NCBI GenBank assembly: GCA_903827345.1
Contig: CAIKID010000156.1
Coordinates: 1-7,886, forward strand
Direction: 5' to 3'
DNA length: 7,886 nucleotides
Source: an uncultured Actinomycetes bacterium
GTDB taxonomy: Bacteria > Actinomycetota > Actinomycetes > Nanopelagicales > Nanopelagicaceae
Positions 1-4,854 of this stretch are shown here, one piece after another (positions within the stretch are counted from its first letter, which is position 1; each line of letters starts with the position of its first letter). The position numbers and the translations under genes are program-made. The notes beneath the pieces are model-generated. The model ran no database searches. It saw only the letters and a list, made by a program, of their open reading frames with translations, and was not told the DNA's origin.

Positions 1-287
1 CGGTAATCAGCTCCCCATTGGTCGTGCACCGCAATCCACGCCAGCGCCAGCCTTTGGAGGCGATGCGCCTTCTCTGGCCCAATAGCTTCTAATGGATGCC
101 CAAATTTGGCACTCGTGCGACTCTTCACTTCAACAAACAACAACCTGCCGTCCAGCCTCGCGACTAGATCTATCTCGCCCTCCTTTATGCGCCAATTCGT
201 TGCGATGATCGTGGCTCCAAGATTCTGCAGGTGTGTAGCAACAATCTGCTCTCCCTCTGCACCTATCTGATTGGCCCTCTTTGTCAT
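1..287 (-). CDS. yraN: YraN family (UPF0102) endonuclease-like protein, 3' end cut by window
   Basis: The reverse strand from the ATG at 287-285 reads about 95 residues and runs off the left edge, so the C-terminus is missing. It begins MTKRANQIGAEGEQIVATHL and carries the UPF0102 signature: GEIDLVAR at residues 37-44, then LLFVEVKSR at 49-57. These give the acidic and lysine residues D40, E53 and K55 of a PD-(D/E)xK nuclease-like fold. The family is widespread and its cellular role is poorly defined. In actinobacteria it usually lies just downstream of rnhB, often with a DUF2469 gene between; here the same order holds but a 634-bp gap replaces the close spacing. No Shine-Dalgarno sequence precedes the ATG. 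Instead TACTTT lies exactly 6 nt upstream, suggesting a leaderless mRNA. The reading frame stays open upstream to about 370 but has no plausible start there. Confidence 0.9.
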   Translation of the reverse strand, partial: MTKRANQIGAEGEQIVATHLQNLGATIIATNWRIKEGEIDLVARLDGRLLFVEVKSRTSAKFGHPLEAIGPEKAHRLQRLALAWIAVHDQWGADY

Positions 288-293
288 TCCGAG

Positions 294-299
294 AAAGTA
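294..299 (-). promoter_or_regulatory. Candidate -10 hexamer for leaderless yraN transcript
   Basis: On the minus strand TACTTT (TANNNT class) is followed by 6 nt (CTCGGA) and then the yraN ATG. This spacing would put the transcription start at or next to the A of ATG. No good -35 is visible; the hexamer at 17-nt spacing (TTCTTT, 322-317) is weak. The same -10/6-nt/ATG geometry appears at two other genes in this window, which raises confidence. Confidence 0.45.
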
Positions 300-356
300 G
301 CGCCATCGAATATCAAAAAGAATTATGCGGAAGGGCGTTGTTGAAAAACTTCGCTT

Positions 357-390
357 GTTGATTGAAGTAAGGATTCAATACCCAATCAAC
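357..390. repeat. Inverted repeat with an alternative nested stem
   Basis: Perfect 8-bp arms GTTGATTG (357-364) and CAATCAAC (383-390) enclose an 18-nt loop. A second, incompatible stem ATTGAA (361-366) with TTCAAT (374-379) overlaps the left arm. It lies in the AT-rich part of the gap between yraN and the small secreted-protein gene. No T-run follows on either strand, so it is not a canonical terminator. It could be an operator or an RNA fold; function unknown. Confidence 0.35.
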
Positions 391-455
391 TCTTCAGGTA
401 ATTTTCCTATTACTTAGATTAAATATATTTTCTAAAAGGATTATTACACAGGCAC

Positions 456-483
456 TTGTCAACATGCCAAATTTTGATAACAT
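456..483 (+). promoter_or_regulatory. Sigma70-like promoter for the small secreted-protein gene
   Basis: TTGTCA (456-461) resembles the -35 consensus TTGACA. It is followed after 16 nt by TAACAT (478-483), which fits the -10 consensus TATAAT/TANNNT. Transcription would start near 490. This is downstream of the ATG at 464, so it argues against that codon as start, and upstream of the Shine-Dalgarno sequence at 529-533. Sequence-only prediction. Confidence 0.5.
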
Positions 484-528
484 TTTTGCAGGTGCAGTTA
501 TCCGTCTGCAACTTACTACGACAAGAAT

Positions 529-533
529 GGGGA
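529..533 (+). promoter_or_regulatory. Ribosome binding site that decides the start of the small secreted protein
   Basis: GGGGA at 529-533 lies 5 nt before GTG 539 and 8 nt before TTG 542. It is too close to, or overlapping, the alternative ATG at 527 to serve it. It therefore favours GTG 539 or TTG 542 as the initiation codon. Confidence 0.4.
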
Positions 534-538
534 ACAAT

Positions 539-751
539 GTGTTGAACAAAAAAGGAGTTATCAGATTAGTACTTAGCGGAACATTAGTAGCATCTACTTT
601 CACTGTGGTGCTAGCGCCTGTGACTAGCTTCGCAGCACCAGAATGTCCTGTCACTTCGATCATCGGCTGCGATGCGTTGCCGACTGCGATGTCTGTTATA
701 CCAGCAAACAGTACCTTCGGCGGTGGAGGAAGAGGTCCAACGAAAATGTAG
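539..751 (+). CDS. Small secreted protein with N-terminal signal peptide, unknown function
   Basis: From GTG 539 the product is about 70 residues. It has a typical Sec signal peptide: a basic n-region (NKKGVIR), a hydrophobic core (LVLSGTLVASTFTVVLAPV) and a small-residue c-region TSFA, with likely cleavage before APECP. The predicted mature peptide is only about 38 residues. It has two cysteines (ECPV and IGCD), then a Gly-rich stretch GGGGRG close to the end PTKM. I recognise no family. The same frame extends to ATG 464 and includes ATG 527, but the promoter at 456-483 and the GGGGA at 529 favour 539 or 542. It lies alone on the plus strand between two minus-strand housekeeping genes and has its own terminator-like hairpin 24 nt after the stop. 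It may be a genuine small exported peptide or the truncated front of a larger surface protein; the abrupt end after the signal peptide leaves the second possible. Confidence 0.6.
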   Translation: MLNKKGVIRLVLSGTLVASTFTVVLAPVTSFAAPECPVTSIIGCDALPTAMSVIPANSTFGGGGRGPTKM

Positions 752-921
752 TTGCTCGAAACGCATCATTGCGGTGACCGGCACTCTTGATTTCTTGCTT
801 CCCATTCATTTGTGCCAGTCATTTTTCACTTGCGGCTTTCTAAACACTGGCTTGGACGTTTTTCAAAGCCGACGTTGATATCACACAAGCCAATGAACCC
901 CATAAAGAGCTTCCTTTTTGA
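752..921. other. Non-coding remainder of the yraN-rnhB gap
   Basis: Between the stop of the small secreted protein and the end of rnhB I see no convincing gene. Open frames here are short and lack family features or start signals. The stretch holds the terminator-like hairpin at 775-826, a 7-bp inverted repeat (CGGCTTT at 833-839, AAAGCCG at 865-871) and the left arm of the hairpin around the rnhB stop. It may be a decayed remnant of a longer gene that once continued the small secreted protein. Confidence 0.4.
775..826 (+). terminator. Terminator-like hairpin after the small secreted-protein gene
   Basis: TGACCGGCAC (775-784) pairs with GTGCCAGTCA (812-821) over 10 positions with one C/A mismatch, and TTTTT follows at 822-826. 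The loop is long (27 nt), which is unusual for an intrinsic terminator and lowers confidence. Its place 24 nt after the stop codon fits a transcript end. Confidence 0.45.
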
Positions 922-936
922 TTAAATCAAAGAAGC
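909..936. terminator. Hairpin spanning the rnhB stop codon, possible weak terminator
   Basis: GCTTC (909-913) pairs with GAAGC (932-936), and TTTGAT (917-922) with ATCAAA (926-931) around a 3-nt loop; a 3-nt bulge (914-916) separates the two helices. The rnhB stop codon is inside. The stem is AT-rich with no long T-run on the minus strand, so it is at best a weak terminator or 3'-end stabiliser. Confidence 0.3.
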
Positions 937-1524
937 GATATTCGCAAAACTCTTGCGATGAATCTCTGTAATGCCCAACTCTTGCAGAGCTGCCGTATGA
1001 GCGGCCGTTGCATATCCCTTGTGTTTTGCAAAGCCATAGCCGGGGTATTTAACATCCATCTCGCGCATGATGCGATCGCGATAGACCTTCGCCAAGATGG
1101 ATGCGGCGCTAATGCTCAAAGCGACTTGGTCGCCCTTCCAGACTGCCAGATTCGGGATGGCGAGCCCTTCGATGGCATATCCATCGGTGAGCACGTATTC
1201 AGGTGGGGTCGTTAGTGAGTTAATGGCGCGGCGCATGCCTTCGAGGTTGGATTTATGAAGTCCAAATCCATCGATCTCTTCTGGCCCAATTTCGATGATG
1301 GAGTAGCTCAGCGCTTCTTTGATGACTACTTCGTAGAGTTCTTCCCGAACTTTTTCGGTTAAGGCCTTGGAGTCGCGCACCCGTCTGAGAGCAAGGGAAT
1401 CAGAATCTTTGAGAATGACTGCTGCAATTACCAGAGGGCCAGCACAGGGACCGCGCCCGGCCTCGTCGACTCCGGCAATTCGCACAACTCCGCTCGCGCG
1501 CAGTGAGGCTTCAATGCCGGGCAT
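922..1524 (-). CDS. rnhB: Ribonuclease HII
   Basis: This 200-residue protein cleaves the RNA strand of RNA/DNA hybrids and nicks DNA at misincorporated ribonucleotides, in the cytoplasm. The N-terminal motif GVDEAGRGPCAGPL supplies catalytic D20 and E21. TDGYAI supplies D114 and KGDQVALSISAASILAKV supplies D132, completing the four-acid metal site. DSKAL (51-55) and the C-terminal YPGYGFAKHKGYATAAH block are also diagnostic. Length is normal for the family. The ATG at 1524-1522 follows the lepB stop by 5 nt, so the gene is almost certainly co-transcribed and translationally coupled with lepB. No Shine-Dalgarno sequence is obvious, and the start codon sits in a 15-bp palindrome (1512-1526). 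The order rplS-lepB-rnhB is the usual actinobacterial cluster. Confidence 0.97.
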   Translation of the reverse strand: MPGIEASLRASGVVRIAGVDEAGRGPCAGPLVIAAVILKDSDSLALRRVRDSKALTEKVREELYEVVIKEALSYSIIEIGPEEIDGFGLHKSNLEGMRRAINSLTTPPEYVLTDGYAIEGLAIPNLAVWKGDQVALSISAASILAKVYRDRIMREMDVKYPGYGFAKHKGYATAAHTAALQELGITEIHRKSFANIASLI

Positions 1525-1526
1525 TG
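1512..1526. repeat. 15-bp palindrome over the rnhB start codon
   Basis: CAATGCC-G-GGCATTG is a perfect 7+1+7 inverted repeat covering the rnhB ATG (1524-1522). In RNA a CAATG/CATTG stem with a 5-nt loop would hold the start codon. It may be chance or a translational control hairpin that opens when ribosomes finish lepB. Confidence 0.4.
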
Positions 1527-1529
1527 GGA

Positions 1530-2207
1530 TTACTTTTTAACCGGGACCCTCGACAGGTCATGACCGACCGATAAGAACTTAAGGTGGCCCAGCGGCCAGA
1601 CGACTAATTCAGCACGTCCCACTACATCCTTGAGTGGAACGAATCCTTTGTGAACATCGTCGGTATGGAAGCGCGAATCTGCGCTAGCACCACGATGGTC
1701 GCCCATAACCCAGATAAATCCCTTAGGAACGGTTACGTCAAAATTTGAATCGCTCGGGGTATTTCCCGGGAAGAGGTACTTCTCATCAACCGAAGTTCCG
1801 TTTACCTGGAGGTGGCCCTTTGGATCGCAACACACAATGTGATCGCCACCAACTCCAATAGTGCGCTTTACCAAATATTGAGTAGCTGGATCTGGCATCA
1901 CGCCAACATCAACGAGTGCGCGCTTGAGATCTCGAGCGAAAACATTACCGGTGGGAGCAGGAGCACTTCCCAGCCATCCAGCTGGATCTTTGAATACAAC
2001 GACCTCGCCGCGGCGAATGTCGCTAAACATTGCCGAGAATTTATTGACCGCGATGCGATCGCCAATTCCCAAGGTATTCTGCATTGATCCCGATGGAACA
2101 TAGAAAAAATGTACGAAAAAGGTTTTAATTATTATCGCGACAATAAGAGCCGATACAACAATAATCGGAACTTCTCGAAGCAGCGAACCTTTTTTGGGAA
2201 GGCGCAT
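1530..2207 (-). CDS. lepB: Signal peptidase I
   Basis: This 225-residue membrane serine protease removes signal peptides from exported preproteins on the outer face of the cytoplasmic membrane. A basic start (MRLPKKGSLLR) precedes one membrane segment at about residues 13-35. Then comes box B, YVPSGSMQNTL, with nucleophile S41. YLVKRTIGVGGD supplies general base K114, and GDHRGASADSR is the conserved C-terminal box. The inserted region between the Ser and Lys boxes (about 74-110) and the CC pair in the HIVCCD segment look like other actinobacterial signal peptidases. The ATG lies 11 bp after the rplS stop and has no clear Shine-Dalgarno sequence. Either coupling to rplS or an AATAAT hexamer just upstream could provide expression. 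The small secreted protein at 539-751 would be a plausible substrate. Confidence 0.96.
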   Translation of the reverse strand: MRLPKKGSLLREVPIIVVSALIVAIIIKTFFVHFFYVPSGSMQNTLGIGDRIAVNKFSAMFSDIRRGEVVVFKDPAGWLGSAPAPTGNVFARDLKRALVDVGVMPDPATQYLVKRTIGVGGDHIVCCDPKGHLQVNGTSVDEKYLFPGNTPSDSNFDVTVPKGFIWVMGDHRGASADSRFHTDDVHKGFVPLKDVVGRAELVVWPLGHLKFLSVGHDLSRVPVKK

Positions 2208-2214
2208 CGTAAGA

Positions 2215-2220
2215 ATTATT
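2215..2220 (-). promoter_or_regulatory. Possible internal -10 for lepB
   Basis: AATAAT on the minus strand lies 7 nt before the lepB ATG and overlaps the rplS stop codon. It resembles TATAAT and would give a nearly leaderless lepB mRNA, which would fit the absence of a Shine-Dalgarno sequence. No good -35 is seen, and the AT-rich stop region could produce this by chance. Confidence 0.2.
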
Positions 2221-2716
2221 AAGCTTGTTCGGCTGGTGTCTCAGACTCTGCAGCAGCAACTTCTTCTACGACTGCTGGAGTTTCGACAACTGCCTCTACA
2301 ACCTCAGGAGTAATTACCTCTTCGATAACTACCTCTTCAACAATTACATCTTCAACAATGAACTCATTGTTAGCGCCACGACGCTCTTTAATCTTGGCAG
2401 CCTTGCCGCGAAGATCGCGTAGGTAGTAAAGCTTGGCGCGACGGACATCTCCACGACGAACCATTTCAAACTTTTCAATAACTGGGGTGTGCACTGGGAA
2501 GGTACGTTCTACTCCAACACCGTATGAAAGTTTACGGATTGTGAAAGTCTCGCGAACTCCGGCACCCTGACGGCGAATTACTACGCCTTGGAAAACCTGG
2601 ATACGGCTCTTGGAGCCTTCGATAACACGAACGTGGACCTTGATCTCATCGCCAGAGCGGAAGTTAATAATGCCCTTTTTGAGCGAGGCGGCATCAACCG
2701 CATCCAAAACGTTCAT
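2219..2716 (-). CDS. rplS: 50S ribosomal protein L19 with an acidic repeat tail
   Basis: The 165-residue product begins MNVLDAVDAASLKKGI. Residues 1 to about 115 are a complete bacterial L19, with FRSGDEIKVHVRVIEG, SRIQVFQGVVI, RETFTIRKLSYGVGVERTFP and KLYYLRDLRGKAAKIKERR. L19 sits at the 30S-50S interface. The family is normally about 115-120 residues. Here about 48 residues follow (118-165), with 15 Glu/Asp and no Lys/Arg, built from EEV-type pentads encoded by 15-bp tandem repeats. The frame stays open upstream to 2947, but the ATG at 2716-2714 matches the family start and has AAAGGA 6 nt upstream. It lies 89 bp after the phosphatase gene and 11 bp before lepB. The usual upstream partner trmD is absent. 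Confidence 0.96.
   Translation of the reverse strand: MNVLDAVDAASLKKGIINFRSGDEIKVHVRVIEGSKSRIQVFQGVVIRRQGAGVRETFTIRKLSYGVGVERTFPVHTPVIEKFEMVRRGDVRRAKLYYLRDLRGKAAKIKERRGANNEFIVEDVIVEEVVIEEVITPEVVEAVVETPAVVEEVAAAESETPAEQA
2301..2360 (-). repeat. 15-bp tandem repeats in the rplS tail
   Basis: Three clear 15-bp units (2316-2330, 2331-2345, 2346-2360; plus-strand form acctcttcaacaatt) and one more degenerate unit (2301-2315) encode pentads VEDVI, VEEVV, IEEVI and TPEVV in phase. A further diverged unit may lie at 2286-2300. The in-frame repeat period suggests the acidic tail grew by slippage or duplication. Confidence 0.7.
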
Positions 2717-2722
2717 GGGTAA

Positions 2723-2728
2723 TCCTTT
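2723..2728 (-). promoter_or_regulatory. Shine-Dalgarno sequence of rplS
   Basis: AAAGGA on the minus strand lies 6 nt before the rplS ATG. It confirms that start over the longer open frame and stands out because most other genes in the window lack such a site. Confidence 0.75.
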
Positions 2729-2805
2729 GCTTATGGGACCGTCGTAAGAGGGCCTGCCAATATTGTTATTCGTTGAAGACCGTATCTTGCCATAGTCAGG
2801 CTGGG

Positions 2806-3591
2806 CTAGCCAATTTCGAGCGTGAGGAGCGCGTGTAGGGCTGCTCCAGCGGCAATAACCATATCCTCCCCAGGAGGGGCGCCTTTTCGACCGCTCACGA
2901 TCGCCCCAGCTTCTCGGGCAATCAGCCCCCCGGCAGCGAGATCCCACTCCTTAAGCCCTATTTCATAATAACCGTCAACTGCACCGCTGGCCACGTGGCA
3001 GAGGTCGACTGCGGCGGCCCCATTTCTTCGGATATCGCGGACCCGAGGGATCAAATCTGCAATCTTCTCCCCCTGTCGCACCCGCTCATCCACATCGTAG
3101 GAAAATCCCGTCGCAATCAATGAATCTTCTAAAAGATCTGCGTTGGAGCAATGAATCGCTCGGTCATTGAGAAATGCCCCTCCTCCTCGACTGGCGCGCC
3201 AGAGCGAATTGAGCGTGGGTGCATAGACGATTCCGATAAGAACTCCGTCGGCATCCTTCGCCGCAATGCTGATATTCCAACCCGGTAAGTTATAAAAATA
3301 ATTAACCGTGCCATCGATCGGATCGATCACCCAGGTAATGCCTGATCGCGATTCGCGATTCGCGCCCTCTTCGCCGATGATTCCATCGCCCGGGCGTGCC
3401 GCCAAAATTTCGCCAACAATCATCTTCTCGCAAGCAATATCCATGTGTGTAGCGAAGTCCCGCGCTGAACTCTTCTCGTTGATATCGAAGGTATCGGGGC
3501 GATTGCTCAATAATTCGCCAGCGCGCTGTGCAATTCCTTCTGCGAGCACAAGTAGCTCCGCGATGAGCTCGGTCTGCGATTGCTGCTTCAT
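2806..3591 (-). CDS. Inositol monophosphatase family protein
   Basis: The 261-residue product is a Mg-dependent sugar/inositol phosphate phosphatase. Visible family motifs are GEEG (metal ligand E74), WVIDPIDGTVNY (metal ligands D90 and D93, then GT at 94-95) and KEWDLAAGGLIAREAGA (D217). RGGGAFLND is also a conserved family segment. Length is typical. The substrate cannot be fixed from sequence: inositol-1-phosphate, histidinol phosphate and other sugar phosphates are all used by family members. The ATG at 3591-3589 lacks a Shine-Dalgarno sequence and has TAGATT 6 nt upstream, with TTGCGA 17 nt further. It is thus probably the first gene of a leaderless transcript that may continue through rplS, lepB and rnhB. 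It diverges from the MFS gene with only 15 bp between the start codons. Confidence 0.93.
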   Translation of the reverse strand: MKQQSQTELIAELLVLAEGIAQRAGELLSNRPDTFDINEKSSARDFATHMDIACEKMIVGEILAARPGDGIIGEEGANRESRSGITWVIDPIDGTVNYFYNLPGWNISIAAKDADGVLIGIVYAPTLNSLWRASRGGGAFLNDRAIHCSNADLLEDSLIATGFSYDVDERVRQGEKIADLIPRVRDIRRNGAAAVDLCHVASGAVDGYYEIGLKEWDLAAGGLIAREAGAIVSGRKGAPPGEDMVIAAGAALHALLTLEIG

Positions 3592-3594
3592 GGA

Positions 3595-3600
3595 TAGAAT
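3595..3600 (+). promoter_or_regulatory. -10 hexamer for leaderless MFS gene transcript
   Basis: TAGAAT at 3595-3600 lies exactly 6 nt before the MFS ATG at 3607, so transcription should start at or beside that ATG. No convincing -35 is seen. It overlaps by 3 bp the opposing -10 of the phosphatase gene (3598-3603). Confidence 0.55.
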
Positions 3601-3626
3601 CTAGGTATGTTTTCTCCGTATCGCAA
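3598..3626 (-). promoter_or_regulatory. Promoter for leaderless phosphatase gene transcript
   Basis: On the minus strand TTGCGA (3626-3621) is followed by a 17-nt spacer and TAGATT (3603-3598), then 6 nt and the phosphatase ATG. The -35 region lies inside the first codons of the divergent MFS gene. The geometry fits a sigma70-type actinobacterial promoter giving a leaderless mRNA. Confidence 0.6.
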
Positions 3627-4803
3627 ACTCTTCGCGGTACCTGGAGCGCTCCGATTTTCGATAGCTGGTTCCATAGCTCGCCTGCCGATCTCTATGACCT
3701 TGCTCTCCATCACCTTCGTGATCGTTCATGTAAAACACTCCTATACATTGGCTGGAACCGTGGCTACCGGAGCCTCCTTGATCTCAACGGTTTTTAGCCC
3801 AACCTGGTCGCGTTATGCAGATCGACTCGGGCAACGCAAGGTGCTGCGCTTTACCATCCCCTTTTACATCATCTTCGATCTCATCTTTCTCATCGCCATT
3901 AGTAAGCACGCCCCGACCTACATTTGGATGAGCGCTATCTTCATAGCCGAAGTCTTTCTTCCCAATGTCGGAGGACTAGTACGTCGGCGTTGGCTTTGGG
4001 TTCTCTCTGAAGACCGTGTCATGATAAATACCGCCTACTCCTATGAAGCGTTGATGGATGAGATTATTTTCATTATTGGACCCTTGGTCGCGTCTTCAGC
4101 GGCAACATTCATTTCGCCAGCTGCCGGCATGATTATGGGTTTCTCTTTCATGGCGGTCGGAACCACTCTCTTCATTTCACAACGTTTGACCGAACCTCCA
4201 CCTTTTAAAAAGGATGAGAGTGGGAGGCATGGTTTTGTACTTGCCATGCCGGTCGTCAAGGCGGTCTTCTTCCCCTTCATATTCCTCGGGGCTTTTTTTA
4301 ACTCACTCAGTCTGAGCGTCGTCGGATATTGCCAACAACATCATGACGCCTCGTACACCGGACTGGTTCTCGCAATCTGGGCGGCTGGAAGCGGAGTGGC
4401 AGCCATTTTCAATGGCTCGATCAAGTGGCGCTTGAAGGACGCATCGCGTTTTCGCATCAACCTGGTTGCAATCTTGGTGCTCTCGCTCCCCTTCTTCTTC
4501 ATTCACTCGATCGTGGAGTTATCTATTGCGCTCTTTATCTCGGGGATCGGAGTCGCACCGCTGATCATCGCTGGCTACAACGTTGCAGAGAAATCTGTTC
4601 CACCAGAGAAGGTGACAGAGACGCTCTCCTGGGTAATCGCCGGACTCTCCTTGGGCGGCGCACTGCCGGGAACCCTCACCGGACATATCATCGATTCTCA
4701 AGGGGCGGCCAAGGCATTTATCGTCCCCATCATCTGCCTCTTTCTAGGGAATCTGGCAACGCTGCCTTACTTGCGGACCTGGCGCAGGATTTCAGAGCAT
4801 TAG
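3607..4803 (+). CDS. MFS transporter
   Basis: The 398-residue protein is an inner-membrane major facilitator with about 12 hydrophobic segments in two halves. The first segment follows an N-terminus like other actinobacterial MFS proteins (GALRFSIAGSIARLPISM). Motif A between segments 2 and 3 reads SRYADRLGQRKVL (68-80), with the key D72, R73 and G75. A central polar loop (TEPPPFKKDESGRHG, about 190-210) separates the halves. The segment SYEALMDEIIFIIGPLVAS is reminiscent of a sugar/drug efflux-like subfamily common in actinobacteria. The substrate is unknown. The ATG has no Shine-Dalgarno sequence and lies 6 nt after a TAGAAT -10, suggesting leaderless expression. The gene is followed by sepH in the same direction after 51 bp, so the two may share a transcript. 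Confidence 0.92.
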   Translation: MFSPYRKLFAVPGALRFSIAGSIARLPISMTLLSITFVIVHVKHSYTLAGTVATGASLISTVFSPTWSRYADRLGQRKVLRFTIPFYIIFDLIFLIAISKHAPTYIWMSAIFIAEVFLPNVGGLVRRRWLWVLSEDRVMINTAYSYEALMDEIIFIIGPLVASSAATFISPAAGMIMGFSFMAVGTTLFISQRLTEPPPFKKDESGRHGFVLAMPVVKAVFFPFIFLGAFFNSLSLSVVGYCQQHHDASYTGLVLAIWAAGSGVAAIFNGSIKWRLKDASRFRINLVAILVLSLPFFFIHSIVELSIALFISGIGVAPLIIAGYNVAEKSVPPEKVTETLSWVIAGLSLGGALPGTLTGHIIDSQGAAKAFIVPIICLFLGNLATLPYLRTWRRISEH

Positions 4804-4854
4804 CACCGCCCAAATATCCCAACCTTGACCCCCCTCTTGTGGCACTCTTTGCCC

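Noticed and set aside
464..538. Longer N-terminus of the small secreted protein from ATG 464 or ATG 527
   Set aside because: A promoter-like pair at 456-483 overlaps the first start, the Shine-Dalgarno sequence at 529-533 serves later codons, and extra residues before the basic n-region would make a poor signal peptide. Not excluded absolutely.
833..871. Inverted repeat CGGCTTT/AAAGCCG as a second terminator
   Set aside because: The 25-nt loop and lack of a following T-run make it unconvincing.
672..878. Plus-strand open frame overlapping the end of the small secreted protein
   Set aside because: Composition is Cys/Arg-rich without signal or domain; a frameshifted continuation of the secreted protein is possible but I see no sequence feature that supports it.
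2717..2947. Extension of L19 upstream to 2947 in the same frame
   Set aside because: The added residues only mirror the phosphatase gene, do not resemble L19, and the ATG at 2716 has a good Shine-Dalgarno sequence.
4825..4854. SepH start at TTG 4825
   Set aside because: The ten extra residues do not match SepH N-termini, whereas GTG 4855 gives the family-like MSDLRLIG start.
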